A stretch of 64,000 bases of DNA from Streptomyces halobius (lineage in GTDB: Bacteria; Actinomycetota; Actinomycetes; Streptomycetales; Streptomycetaceae): positions 6,882,001 through 6,946,000 of the forward strand of contig NZ_CP086322.1 in assembly GCF_023277745.1 (NCBI RefSeq). The letters run 5' to 3'. Numbering within the stretch: position 1 is the stretch's first letter; every line of letters starts with the position of its first letter. Under the pieces are notes generated by a model that was not told the DNA's origin, did no database searches, and was given only the letters and a program-made list of their open reading frames with translations. This document shows, in pieces, positions 8,217 through 17,031 of this stretch. The position numbers were made by a program, and so were the translations under genes.

Positions 8217-8249
8217 ACGGCCCCCCGCCCGCGAGGGGCGAGGGGCCGT
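8217..8249 (-). terminator. GC-rich hairpin terminator
   Basis: ACGGCCCC pairs with GGGGCCGT, with an inner CGCCC/GGGGCG stem and a GCGA loop. It lies 25 bp beyond the stop of the membrane-protein gene ending at 8274. Confidence 0.65.
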
Positions 8250-8273
8250 GAAAGGACCGCTGTGCGTCCGGGG

Positions 8274-9167
8274 TCAGCCGCGCTGAATACCGGTGGTGTC
8301 CTGCAGGACGCCGCGCCGGCCGTCCTGGGTCTGCGCGATCAGGGCCTGGCCGCGCTGCTCCACCGCGAGGTACCAGGTGCCGGGCGCCAGTTCGGCGATC
8401 GGCGACGGCGAACCGTCCTCGCCGTAGAGCGGGCGCGCGACGGGCACCGCGAACCAGAACGGCGCGAAGTCCGAGGGGGCACCGCCCGCCGGGGTGGCAG
8501 CCGCCGGGGCCGCGGCCTGCGCGGCGTCGGCCACGCCGCCGGCCGGAGCCGGCTGGCCGCCGTAACCCGGCTGACCCGGCTGGCCGGGCTGAGGCTGACC
8601 GGCCTGGGGCTGCTGACCGCCCGGGTAGCCGTACCCCTGCGACGGCTGCTGGACACCGGGGTAGCCGTAACCCTGGCCGGGGACCGCGCCGTACGGAGAA
8701 GGGGCCGGCTTCGGGGCGCCGACCAGGGCGACCTTCAGCGCGGGCACCAGCGGGGTGGCCACCGCGCCGCCGGCCAGGATCAGGGCGGCGATCAGGCCGA
8801 CGATCAGGCCGGCACCGGCGTTGTTGGCGTCGATGATGGTCCAGAACGCCGTCCACGCGGAGAAGATGGTGAGGCCGACACCGAGCTGGGAGAGGTCGAG
8901 ACCGGCGACCTTGCGCGGCTGCGACAGTGCCCGACCGAGGACGATGAGCCCCATACCGATCACGCCGGCGAGGTACATGCTCATGACGATGGGCAGTACG
9001 TCCCAGGCGTTCCCGCTGTCGTAGTTCGCCGCTTGCTGTTCGCAGTACTTGGCATACGGACCGGAGCAGTCCGGACCGCCGGAGAAATCGAGGAACGAGG
9101 CGATGAACAGCAACACCGCTGCTCCGATCACCACGCCGTCGCCTCTAGTGAGGGAGCGGATGTTCAC
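8274..9167 (-). CDS. four-helix membrane protein with PGQ-rich linker, DUF5336-like
   Basis: 297 aa from the GTG at 9167, which has AAAGGA upstream; the longer ATG form adds 27 residues without support. Hydrophobic helices lie at about residues 9-25, 58-80, 93-115 and 120-140. They are followed by a Gly/Pro/Gln/Tyr-rich disordered linker with repeated GYGYPG units, then a C-terminal segment PFWFAVPVARPLYGEDGSPSPIAEL that may form a small beta domain facing the cytoplasm. Such proteins are widespread in actinobacteria; no function is established. Confidence 0.85.
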   Translation of the reverse strand: MNIRSLTRGDGVVIGAAVLLFIASFLDFSGGPDCSGPYAKYCEQQAANYDSGNAWDVLPIVMSMYLAGVIGMGLIVLGRALSQPRKVAGLDLSQLGVGLTIFSAWTAFWTIIDANNAGAGLIVGLIAALILAGGAVATPLVPALKVALVGAPKPAPSPYGAVPGQGYGYPGVQQPSQGYGYPGGQQPQAGQPQPGQPGQPGYGGQPAPAGGVADAAQAAAPAAATPAGGAPSDFAPFWFAVPVARPLYGEDGSPSPIAELAPGTWYLAVEQRGQALIAQTQDGRRGVLQDTTGIQRG

Positions 9168-9375
9168 GTAAGGGTCCTTTGTCGGTTTCGAGGAACTGGT
9201 CGTCGCTGTCGCTGGCGCGCGGTGCGGGGCACGGCGGAGGCCCTCCATCGTAAAGGGGAACCTATCGCCGAGTCCGCCGGGCCGTCTTCTTGATATCGAC
9301 GGGTTACGGGGGCCGGGCGGGTGAGCGGGCCGGAGCGGTATCGGCGGTTGTGCCGGGGCCGGCCGGTGTCCGCGG

Positions 9376-10365
9376 TCACCGCGTCAAGAAGTCCGTAATG
9401 CCCTCGGTGATCCCACGCGCTGCCTTTTGCCGCCACTGTGCGTCCGTCAGCTGTGCCGCGTCCTTCGGGTCTCGCATATTGCCGCACTCGATGAACACCT
9501 TCGGCACGGTGGAGAGGTTGAGGCCGCCGAGGTCGGACCGTATGTCCAGCCCCGTGCTGCCGCCCACGTAGTTGGACGGTGCGCTGCCGGTCACCGCCAC
9601 GAACCGGCCGGCCACCCGCTCGCCCAACTCGCGTGAGGGCGCCACGATCGGCGAGGTGTCGGCCGCGCCGGCCTTGACGCGCGCGGGGAGGATGACATGG
9701 AAGCCACGGTTTCCGGTGCCCGAACCGTCGGCGTGGATGGAGATCGCGGCGTCTGCGTGCGCCTTGTTCCCGGCGGCGGCGCGCTCGTTCACACACGGCC
9801 CGTACGGGCGGTCGCCGTCCTGGGTGAACACGACCTCGGCGCCCTGCTCCTGCAGGAGGGTACGGGCGCGGCGCGCGACGTCCAGGGTGAAGGCCGCCTC
9901 GGCATAGCCGTCGTTGGTGGAGGTGCCGGTGGTGTCGCACTCCTTGCGCCCGGTGCCGATGTCCACCAGGCGGGCGATCTCCCGGCTGTGATCGCGGTTG
10001 CGCGGATTGTGACCGGGGTCGATCAGTACGACCTTGCCCTTGAGGCTGCCGCGCGGGCTCCCCTGAGGCGTGCCGCCGCCCCCCGGGTCCTCGTGCCCCT
10101 TGGAGTGCCCGGGGGCCTCTGGATCCTCCGGACCCGGGGAACGCGTACCGCCGGTACCGCCGTGACCGGCCTTCCCGCCGGCGCCGTCCGCGCTGCCGCT
10201 CGCCGCCGCGCCCGGCCCGTCCGGCGCGGCGCGTGGCGGCTCGCCGCCGCTCAGCGGCCGCCAGATCAGCCAGCCCGTGACACCGGCGACCACGAGGGCG
10301 GCCAGCGCGATGACGAGGGCGCCGCGCGGGCGGCGGTGCGGAGGGAAGGTGCTGCCGTTCGACAC
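9376..10365 (-). CDS. N-acetylmuramoyl-L-alanine amidase (Amidase_3)
   Basis: 329 aa. A short basic N terminus and a membrane anchor (about residues 17-36, ALVIALAALVVAGVTGWLIW) lead into a Gly/Pro-rich linker and then a zinc amidase domain. Zinc ligands are visible in VVLIDPGHN, in the EAAFTLDVA glutamate and in AISIHADGS, and the catalytic glutamate in VFIECGNM. It cleaves the amide bond between MurNAc and the peptide stem at the cell surface. It resembles mycobacterial Rv3717 but is membrane-anchored. It stands alone between a membrane protein and a methyltransferase. Confidence 0.93.
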   Translation of the reverse strand: MSNGSTFPPHRRPRGALVIALAALVVAGVTGWLIWRPLSGGEPPRAAPDGPGAAASGSADGAGGKAGHGGTGGTRSPGPEDPEAPGHSKGHEDPGGGGTPQGSPRGSLKGKVVLIDPGHNPRNRDHSREIARLVDIGTGRKECDTTGTSTNDGYAEAAFTLDVARRARTLLQEQGAEVVFTQDGDRPYGPCVNERAAAGNKAHADAAISIHADGSGTGNRGFHVILPARVKAGAADTSPIVAPSRELGERVAGRFVAVTGSAPSNYVGGSTGLDIRSDLGGLNLSTVPKVFIECGNMRDPKDAAQLTDAQWRQKAARGITEGITDFLTR

Positions 10366-10393
10366 GTCGCGATCCTAGGGGGTGTCGTCGGAC

Positions 10394-10546
10394 TCCGGTG
10401 GTGGCCTGCCCGGACACCTCCGGGTGTTGCCTGTTCGGATGCCTCCGGCCTGGCCCGTTCGATGCCTCCGGGCGTTGCCTGGTCGGATCTTCCGGCGGTG
10501 GCCTGTTCGGATGCCTCCGGCCGTGGCCCGCTCAGATGCCCGGGCC
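10394..10546. repeat. about 24-bp degenerate tandem repeat, six copies, at a gene 3' end
   Basis: Units around the core TGCCTGTTCGGATGCCTCCGG recur across the amidase-methyltransferase spacer. The last unit covers the stop codon of the methyltransferase gene (minus strand, stop at 10532). Confidence 0.88.
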
Positions 10547-11176
10547 GGTGCGCCGCAGTACGTGCAGCGAGCGGTGCGCCGAGATCTCGGTGAAGGCGCC
10601 GGACTCCAGGGCCCTGCGGTACACCCGGTACGGGGCTTGGCCGCCGTCCGCCGGATCCGCGAACACATCGTGGATGACCAGCAGGCCGTCGGGCGCGAGA
10701 CGCGGTGCCCAGCCCTCGTAGTCGGCGGTGGCGTGCTCATCGGTGTGCCCGCCGTCGATGAAGACCAGGCCCGCCGGCGCCCGCCAGAGCGCCGCGGCCT
10801 GCGGCGACCGCCCCACCAGGGCGATCACATGCTCCTCCAGCCCGGCGGCGTGCAGGGTGCGGCGGAACGTGGGCAGGGTGTCCATCCGGCCGACCTCCGG
10901 GTCGACGACCGTCGGATCGTGGTACTCCCAGCCCGGTTGCTGCTCCTCGCTGCCCCGGTGGTGGTCGACGGTGACCGCCGTCACGCCCGCCTCGCGCGCG
11001 GCGTCGGCCAGCAGGATCGTGGAGCGCCCGCAGTATGTGCCGACCTCGATCAGCGGCAGCCCGAGCGCGCCCGCCTCGGCGGCCGCCGCGTAGAGGGCGA
11101 GGCCCTCGTCGACGGGCATAAAGCCCTTGGCCGCCTCGAAGGCGGCCAGAATCTCCGGCTTGGGAGCGTCGGTCAT
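10532..11176 (-). CDS. class I SAM-dependent methyltransferase (Methyltransf_24 type)
   Basis: 214 aa. SAM-binding motif I is LIEVGTYCGRSTILLAD, followed by VTAVTVDHHRG, and the acidic AGLVFIDGGHTDEHATADYEGW block typical of the CmcI/cephalosporin-hydroxylase-like Methyltransf_24 group, in which Asp and His near this motif bind metal. The protein is cytosolic. Its substrate is unknown. It is monocistronic, and its 3' end is embedded in tandem repeats. Confidence 0.88.
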   Translation of the reverse strand: MTDAPKPEILAAFEAAKGFMPVDEGLALYAAAAEAGALGLPLIEVGTYCGRSTILLADAAREAGVTAVTVDHHRGSEEQQPGWEYHDPTVVDPEVGRMDTLPTFRRTLHAAGLEEHVIALVGRSPQAAALWRAPAGLVFIDGGHTDEHATADYEGWAPRLAPDGLLVIHDVFADPADGGQAPYRVYRRALESGAFTEISAHRSLHVLRRTGPGI

Positions 11177-11556
11177 GGGCTACCTCCTGTGGACGGGCGC
11201 CGCGAAGCGGGCGCCTGGGGCCGGTTGTCCGAGGTGTACGTCTTCGTCTTACCGGGGCGTACGTCCTGGTCATCGTGCCGTACGGAGGGGTGGGGGACGC
11301 GGGCGGGGCGGGATCACGGGGACGGCGGGGTCGTGGCCCCTCAGCAGCGTACGACGGCCGGCCGGCGGCAGCACCGGACGGAGCTCATGGGCGCCGGAGG
11401 AAGCTCATAGGGGCGGTCGTGGCACGGGGCTGGGCGCGACCGTCGCCGTGCTGTGGGCTTGCCGCGCTGCGCATAGGGCGCGCATCGGCGCCGGGGAGAC
11501 GTGCGCGTTGCTGTCCCACCGTCATTTCGTCGCGGCTTCCCTCGTTTCCGTCGGAA
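11177..11556. other. divergent intergenic region without a gene
   Basis: About 400 bp separate the methyltransferase start from the acyl-CoA dehydrogenase start. Open frames here are composition artefacts with no recognisable family. The right end carries a KstR operator; nothing else convincing was seen. Confidence 0.6.
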
Positions 11557-11570
11557 TGAAACGTGTTCTA
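11557..11570. promoter_or_regulatory. KstR operator (copy 2)
   Basis: TGAAACGTGTTCTA matches TNNAACNNGTTNNA exactly and ends 10 bp before the ATG of the FadE34-type gene. A repressor here would overlap the promoter or the leader start, giving direct control. Confidence 0.88.
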
Positions 11571-11580
11571 GTCTGCCCGC

Positions 11581-13902
11581 ATGGGGATCGGAATCACGCA
11601 GGAGCAACGTGACCTGGCCGGGGCGGCGCGGGGCTGGGCGGCGCGGGCCGTGCCGCCCGAAGAGGTGCGCAAGCTGCTCGACGCCGGGCCGGGGCGCCGC
11701 GGCCGGCCCGCGTACTGGGGCCGGCTCGCCGAGCAGGGCCTGCTCGGCCTCCACCTCCCCGAGGCCGACGGCGGGGGCGGCGGTGCACTGCTGGACCTCG
11801 CCGTCGTCCTGGAAGAGCTGGGCCGCGCCGCGCTTCCCGGCCCGTACCTGCCGACCGCCCTCGCCGCCGAGCTGCTGCACCGCGGCGGCGGCCCCCGTCC
11901 GCTCGTCCGGGCGCTGGCGGACGGTGAGCGGATCGCCGCGGTCGCCCTCGGCGCCGGCTCCCTCACCGCCGTAGCGGGACCGGACGGCTATGTCCTGGAC
12001 GGCACCGCGCCGCCCGTCCTCGCCGGTGGTGACGCGGATCTGATCGTGCTGGCGGCGCGAACGACCACGGAGGCGGGGGTGGCTGCGGAGGCGGACGCGG
12101 AGGGAGACACGGGGGCGGCGGGGGCAGCCGCGGAGCCGTACGTGAAGGAGTCCGCGGGGGCAGAAGCGGAGGCGCCCCGTGCGGCTTCCGTCGGCCCCGT
12201 CCGCTGGCTGGCCGTCGACGCCGCGGCGCTCTCCGTACGCGTCCAGGAGAGCACCGATCCGACCCGGCCGACCGCCGAGGTGCGCGCGGACGGTGTGCCG
12301 GTGCCCGCCGAGCGGCTGCTGGCCCTCGACAGCGACCTCGTCCGCGATGTCGCCGGGGTGCTGTTCGCCGCCGAGGGCTGCGGGACCGCGGCCCGGGCGC
12401 TGCACACCGCAGCCGAATACGCCGCCGTACGCGAACAGTTCGGCCGCCCGATCGGCCGGTTCCAGGCGGTCAAACACCTCTGCGCCGACATGCTCGTACG
12501 CTGTGAACAGGCCCGCGCCCTGGTCTGGGACGCGGCGCGGGCGCTGCGCGAGCCGCCCGAGACGCGCGGTCCGGTCGCCTCGCTGGCCACCGCGACCGCC
12601 CTGGACGCCGCGTTCACCTGCGCCAAGGACTGCCTCCAGATCCTCGGCGGCATCGGCTTCACCTGGGAGCACGACGCCCATCTCCACCTGCGCCGCGCGA
12701 CCGTGGCCCGCCAGCTGCTAGGCGGCGGCGACACCCATCGGCTGCGCGCCGCCCGGCACTGCGCCGAGGGCGCCCGCCGCGCGCTGCGGCTCGAACTTCC
12801 CGCCGAGGCGGACGGTTACCGCGCACAGGCCCGTACCGTCATCGACGGCGTACGCGGCCTCGACCCGGCGGCCGTACGCCGCGTGCTGGCCCCCACCGGC
12901 TATGCGGCCCCGCATCTGCCGAAGCCCTACGGACTCGGCGCGGGCCCCGTACAACAGCTCGCGATCCAGGAGGAGTTGGCGGCCGCCGACGTGGACATCA
13001 GTGATCTGGGCATCGCCACCTGGGTCGTCCCGCCGCTCCTCGCGTACGGCACCGAGGCGCAGCGGGAGCGCTATCTGCCGCCGTCGCTGCGCGGTGATCT
13101 GCTGTGGTGTCAGCTGTTCTCGGAGCCGGAGGCCGGGTCGGACCTGGCGTCGCTGCGGACCCGCGCCGAGCGGGTCGACGGTGCGGACGGCGGTGGCTGG
13201 CGCATCAACGGGCAGAAGGTGTGGACGTCGGCCGCCCGGGAGGCGAGCCATGGCATCCTGCTCGCCCGCACCGACCCGGACGCGCCCGAGCGCCAGGGGC
13301 TGACCCTCTTCCTCGTCGACATGGAGACCTCGGGGATCGACGTCCGCCCGCTGCGGGAGATCACCGGCGACGCACTCTTCAGCGAGGTCTACTTCGACGA
13401 TCTGCTGTTGCCGTCCGACGCGGTCGTGGGCGAGGTCGGCGGCGGATGGCAGGTCGCCCATGCCGCCCTCGACAACGAACCCGTCCACCTGGTCGACCAG
13501 GTGACCTTCGACGCCGGGCTGCGGGAGCTCATCGACCGCTCGGCGGAGCTGGACGGATCGGTACGGGCGAGGGTGGGGGCGCTGGCCGCCGAGGCGCACG
13601 CCCTGGCCTGCATCGGGCTGCGTACCACGCTTCAGCGGGTCTCCGGCCTGGAGCCGGGTGCCGGCGCCGCCGTCCGCAAGCTCGTGCAGAGTGCGCACCG
13701 GCAGAAGGTCGCCGAGCTGGCGCTGGAACTGCTCGGCCCGGCCGGGGCGGTACGCGAGGGCGCCGGTGAGCGGGCCCTGCACGACTTCCTGACGTCGCGC
13801 TCTCTGACCATCTCCGGTGGGACCGCTCAGCTGCGGCTGAACGTCATCGCGGAACAACTGCTGGGCCTGCCGCGCGACCCGGATCCCCGCCCTCTGATCT
13901 GA
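11581..13902 (+). CDS. fadE34: fused two-domain acyl-CoA dehydrogenase, FadE34 type
   Basis: 773 aa made of two acyl-CoA dehydrogenase units. Domain 1 (about 1-395) ends with the REQFGRPIGRFQAVKH block. It is interrupted by an Ala/Glu-rich low-complexity insert around residues 160-205. Domain 2 (about 410-770) has QLFSEPEAGSDLASL, GQKVWTSAA and Glu633 in LDNEPVHL at the position of the catalytic base. The internally fused architecture and length match mycobacterial FadE34 (Rv3573c), a flavoenzyme dehydrogenating steroid side-chain CoA thioesters. The gene has a KstR operator 10 bp upstream. Steroid substrate is inferred from architecture plus operator. Confidence 0.88.
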   Translation: MGIGITQEQRDLAGAARGWAARAVPPEEVRKLLDAGPGRRGRPAYWGRLAEQGLLGLHLPEADGGGGGALLDLAVVLEELGRAALPGPYLPTALAAELLHRGGGPRPLVRALADGERIAAVALGAGSLTAVAGPDGYVLDGTAPPVLAGGDADLIVLAARTTTEAGVAAEADAEGDTGAAGAAAEPYVKESAGAEAEAPRAASVGPVRWLAVDAAALSVRVQESTDPTRPTAEVRADGVPVPAERLLALDSDLVRDVAGVLFAAEGCGTAARALHTAAEYAAVREQFGRPIGRFQAVKHLCADMLVRCEQARALVWDAARALREPPETRGPVASLATATALDAAFTCAKDCLQILGGIGFTWEHDAHLHLRRATVARQLLGGGDTHRLRAARHCAEGARRALRLELPAEADGYRAQARTVIDGVRGLDPAAVRRVLAPTGYAAPHLPKPYGLGAGPVQQLAIQEELAAADVDISDLGIATWVVPPLLAYGTEAQRERYLPPSLRGDLLWCQLFSEPEAGSDLASLRTRAERVDGADGGGWRINGQKVWTSAAREASHGILLARTDPDAPERQGLTLFLVDMETSGIDVRPLREITGDALFSEVYFDDLLLPSDAVVGEVGGGWQVAHAALDNEPVHLVDQVTFDAGLRELIDRSAELDGSVRARVGALAAEAHALACIGLRTTLQRVSGLEPGAGAAVRKLVQSAHRQKVAELALELLGPAGAVREGAGERALHDFLTSRSLTISGGTAQLRLNVIAEQLLGLPRDPDPRPLI

Positions 13903-14000
13903 GCCCCGGCTCCTGTCCCCGCCCCCATCCCCATCCCCGTCTCCGGTCTTCGACTCCCGTCCCAGTCTCCGGTCTTCGGCTCCCGTCTCCGTCTCCCGGC
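13903..14000. repeat. pyrimidine-rich degenerate repeats after fadE34
   Basis: CCCGTCTCC and CCGGTCTTCG(A/G)CTCCCGTC units recur just beyond the stop codon; the plus strand is almost free of A. Confidence 0.7.
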
Positions 14001-14067
14001 TTAGGACTCCCGTCAGGTGGTGGCTACACCGATATTCCGATGCGGGGTGTCAGTGGCGAATGCGAGC

Positions 14068-15702
14068 ATGGCCCGCATGCCCCCGATACCCGCCCCTGCC
14101 ACGCCCTCGGCACACTCCCGACGGACCTCCGCACCGGCCTGGCTGGTGATGCTGCTGGTCTGCTCCGGCCAGTTCCTCGTCATTCTGGACGTCTCCGTCG
14201 TGAACGTGGCACTGCCCGCCATGCGGTCCGGCCTCGGCCTCAGCGAACTGGGCCTGCAATGGATCGTCAACGCGTATGTCATCACCTTCGCGGGCTTCAT
14301 GCTGCTCGGTGGCCGGGCCGCCGACCTCTTCGGCCGTAAGCGGGTCTTCGTCCTCGGGCTGGCGCTCTTCACGGTCGCGAGCCTGGGCGGCGGGCTGGCA
14401 CAGGAGCCTTGGCAGCTGATCGTGGCCCGCACGGTCCAGGGCGTCGGCGCGGCGGTGCTCTCCCCGGCCACCCTCACGATCCTGACGACGTCGTTTCCGG
14501 CGGGCCCGGCGCGCACCCGCGCCATCGCCACATGGACGGCGGTCGGCGCGGGCGGCGGCGCGGTGGGCGGTCTGGTCGGCGGGGTGCTCACGCAGTATCT
14601 GTCGTGGCGCTGGGTGCTGCTGATCAACGTGCCGGTCGGCGCGCTCGTCCTGGTGGGCGCGGTGCTGTGGCTCACCGAGAGCCGGCAGGGCACGGGTCGC
14701 CGGCTGGACGTCCCCGGCGCGTTGCTGGTGACCGCCGGTCTCGGCCTGGTGGCGTACGGCATCGTGCAAACCGAGACACACGGCTGGACGTCGGCGTCCG
14801 CGCTGCTGCCTCTGGCCGCCGGGCTCGTCGTGGTCGCGGCCTTCATCGCCGTCGAGGCGCGCGCCAAAGCCCCGTTGATGCCGCTGGGGCTCCTCCGGAT
14901 GCGCTCGGTGTCGTCGGCGAACGCGGCGATGATGCTGGCCGGCGCCGCGATGTTCTCCATGTGGTACTTCCTGTCCCTCTACATGCAGAACGTCCTGTCC
15001 TACTCACCGCTGCAGGCCGGGCTCGCCTTCATCCCGCACTCCCTCAGCATCGTCCTGGGCTCGAAGATCGCGCCCAAGCTGATGACGCGGCTGGGGGCCA
15101 AGGCCCTGGCCATCACGGGCGCCGTGGTCTCCGCCTGCGGCATGGTCTGGCAGGGGGCGCTGGGCGCCGACGGGACCTACCTCGGCACGCTCCTCGGTCC
15201 CGGCATCCTGATGGCGCTGGGCGCGGGACTGACCGCGACGCCGGTCGCCGCCATCGCCACGTCCGGCGCCGATCCCGCCGATCAGGGCCTGGTCTCGGGA
15301 CTGATCAACACCTCGCGCCAGATGGGCGGCGCCCTGGGCCTGTCGGTCCTCTCCACGGTCGCCGCGGCCCGTATCGAGAGCGGCCATGGCCCGGCGGCCC
15401 TGGCCGGCGGCTACGGCCTGGCGTTCCAGGTCGGCTCGGCGGTGCTGCTGGCCGGCATCCTGCTGATGGTCGTCGCACTGCCCCGGAGGCGGACGGAGAC
15501 GAGCGGGGAGCGGACGGAGACGGCCGGGGAGCGGTCGGAGGTCGGCAATGAGCGGGTGGAGACCTCCGTCGAGCGGGCGGGGATCGGCAACGAGGGGGCG
15601 GGGATCGGCGACGAGGAGGCGAAGGCCGGCGACGAGAGGGACGCGACCCGCGACGAACGGGTGGCGGCGGTCAGCGAGGGGGCCAAGGCCGTCAACGACT
15701 GA
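14068..15702 (+). CDS. MFS drug:H+ antiporter, DHA2 (14-TM) family
   Basis: 544 aa from the ATG at 14068 (17 fewer residues than the longest frame; the ATG at 14077 is also possible). Fourteen hydrophobic segments begin at about LVMLLVCSGQFLVILDVSVVNVALP, which includes the motif D LDVSVVNVALP, and motif A GGRAADLFGRKR follows. It exports drugs or metabolites in exchange for protons. The last 70 residues are a hydrophilic tail of repeated ERTET(A/S)GER-like units, unusual for the family and encoded by imperfect DNA repeats. It sits inside the steroid-type cluster, but no operator is visible directly before it. Confidence 0.92.
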   Translation: MARMPPIPAPATPSAHSRRTSAPAWLVMLLVCSGQFLVILDVSVVNVALPAMRSGLGLSELGLQWIVNAYVITFAGFMLLGGRAADLFGRKRVFVLGLALFTVASLGGGLAQEPWQLIVARTVQGVGAAVLSPATLTILTTSFPAGPARTRAIATWTAVGAGGGAVGGLVGGVLTQYLSWRWVLLINVPVGALVLVGAVLWLTESRQGTGRRLDVPGALLVTAGLGLVAYGIVQTETHGWTSASALLPLAAGLVVVAAFIAVEARAKAPLMPLGLLRMRSVSSANAAMMLAGAAMFSMWYFLSLYMQNVLSYSPLQAGLAFIPHSLSIVLGSKIAPKLMTRLGAKALAITGAVVSACGMVWQGALGADGTYLGTLLGPGILMALGAGLTATPVAAIATSGADPADQGLVSGLINTSRQMGGALGLSVLSTVAAARIESGHGPAALAGGYGLAFQVGSAVLLAGILLMVVALPRRRTETSGERTETAGERSEVGNERVETSVERAGIGNEGAGIGDEEAKAGDERDATRDERVAAVSEGAKAVND

Positions 15703-15745
15703 GGCACCCGTATCTGACGTATCTGACGCATGGGGGCACCCGTAA

Positions 15746-15760
15746 CTGACATGGCGTCAG
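15746..15760. promoter_or_regulatory. inverted repeat CTGAC-N5-GTCAG (copy 2)
   Basis: CTGACATGGCGTCAG, 59 bp upstream of KstR operator 3. Same arms and same 5-nt spacing as the element at 8156. Confidence 0.55.
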
Positions 15761-15819
15761 GGCATGGTGTCGGGGCACTTCCCGCCCCCGCCCGAATCGG
15801 CTATACATGAGCCATCGGC

Positions 15820-15833
15820 TAGAACGCGTTCTA
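15820..15833. promoter_or_regulatory. KstR operator (copy 3), perfect palindrome
   Basis: TAGAACGCGTTCTA fits the consensus, and the flanks extend the perfect palindrome to CTAGAACGCGTTCTAG (15819-15834). It is 120 bp before the MaoC hydratase start and probably controls the hydratase-ADH-SDR gene run. Confidence 0.9.
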
Positions 15834-15953
15834 GAAGAGTCTCGCGGGTACCGCAAGGGCGCGGCCGGCCGACCGGAAACGACCCCGGCACGGCCGACGG
15901 TGCGGACGGCCGGGCCGGGGTCTTCACACCGTGGTGAAGGAGCCGACCGCCCC

Positions 15954-16838
15954 ATGCCCATCGACGCCGCCAAGGCCACCTCCGCCGAGCCGCGGACCAC
16001 CGACCTGTCCTGGGACCACAAGGACGTCCAGCTCTACCACCTCGGCATCGGAGCCGGCGCCGCCACCCCCGAGAAGCCGCACGCCGCGACCGACCCCGAC
16101 GAGCTGCGCTACACCCTGGAGAGCGCGCTGCACGTCCTGCCCAGCTTCGCGACCGTCGCGGGCGGCGGGATGGCGGTCGTCGGCGGGCTGTCCGCCCCCG
16201 GCATCGACGTAGATCTCGCCGCTGTCCTGCACGGCGGCCAGACCGTCACCGTCCACCGCGCCCTCCCGGTACGCGGCCGTGCCACCCAGACCTCCACCGT
16301 CCCCGCCGTCTACGACAAGGGCAAGGCGGCGGTCATCGTGCTGCGCTCCGAAGTCGGTGACGACGACGGGCCGTTGTGGACCTGCGACACCCAGATCTTT
16401 GTCCGCGGAGAGGGCGACTTCGGCGGCGACCGCGGCCCCGCCACCCGCCTCGAACTCCCCGACCGCGCCCCGGACCTCACCACCGAACGCCGCATCCGCG
16501 AGGATCAGGCGCTGCTCTACCGCCTCTCCGGCGACTGGAACCCGTTGCACGCCGACCCGGAATTCGCCAAGCTCGCCGGCTTCGACCGGCCGATCCTGCA
16601 CGGTCTGTGCTCGTACGGCGTCACGCTCAAGGCCGTCGTCGACACGGCGCTCGGCGGCGATGTCACCCGCGTCCGTTCCTACCGCACCCGGTTCGCCGGG
16701 GTCGTCTTTCCCGGCGAGACGCTACGGATCCGGGCGTGGCGCGAGGTGCCCGAGCCGGGCCGCATTCAGGTCTCGGTCACCGCGGTGGACCGGGACGACG
16801 CGCCCGTCCTCGCCGACACCGTCGTCGAGCACGGCTGA
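15954..16838 (+). CDS. MaoC-family (R)-enoyl-CoA hydratase, Hsd4B-like
   Basis: 294 aa from the ATG at 15954, preceded by GAAGGAG; the longer frame begins in the operator region. Double hot-dog fold: an N-terminal half without catalytic residues and a C-terminal half with the hydratase-2 motif GDWNPLHAD, giving Asp194 and His199, then FDRPILHGLCSYG. It hydrates trans-2-enoyl-CoA to the (R)-3-hydroxyacyl-CoA in a beta-oxidation cycle. Length and context match the steroid side-chain hydratase Hsd4B/Rv3538 of mycobacteria. It follows a perfect KstR palindrome, and ADH and SDR genes follow on the same strand. Confidence 0.92.
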   Translation: MPIDAAKATSAEPRTTDLSWDHKDVQLYHLGIGAGAATPEKPHAATDPDELRYTLESALHVLPSFATVAGGGMAVVGGLSAPGIDVDLAAVLHGGQTVTVHRALPVRGRATQTSTVPAVYDKGKAAVIVLRSEVGDDDGPLWTCDTQIFVRGEGDFGGDRGPATRLELPDRAPDLTTERRIREDQALLYRLSGDWNPLHADPEFAKLAGFDRPILHGLCSYGVTLKAVVDTALGGDVTRVRSYRTRFAGVVFPGETLRIRAWREVPEPGRIQVSVTAVDRDDAPVLADTVVEHG

Positions 16839-16911
16839 CCCACGGGAGCCGCTCGGGGATCCGCGTGACGGTCCCGCACGACGGTCCTGCGCGGCGCCCT
16901 CGCGCGACAGC

Positions 16912-17000
16912 ACACAGCCACGAAGGCCACGACATCGCACGGCCTCGACAGCACACAGCCACGAAGGCCACGACAGCACACGGCCACGACAGCACACCGC
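16912..17000. repeat. CACACAGCCACGAAGGCCACGAC repeat array
   Basis: The unit CAGCACACAGCCACGAAGG and shortened derivatives recur in the 193-bp spacer between the MaoC and ADH genes, starting about 75 bp after the MaoC stop. Confidence 0.85.
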
Positions 17001-17031
17001 ACGCGTCCGTACGTACGAGAGGAGCCGCACC

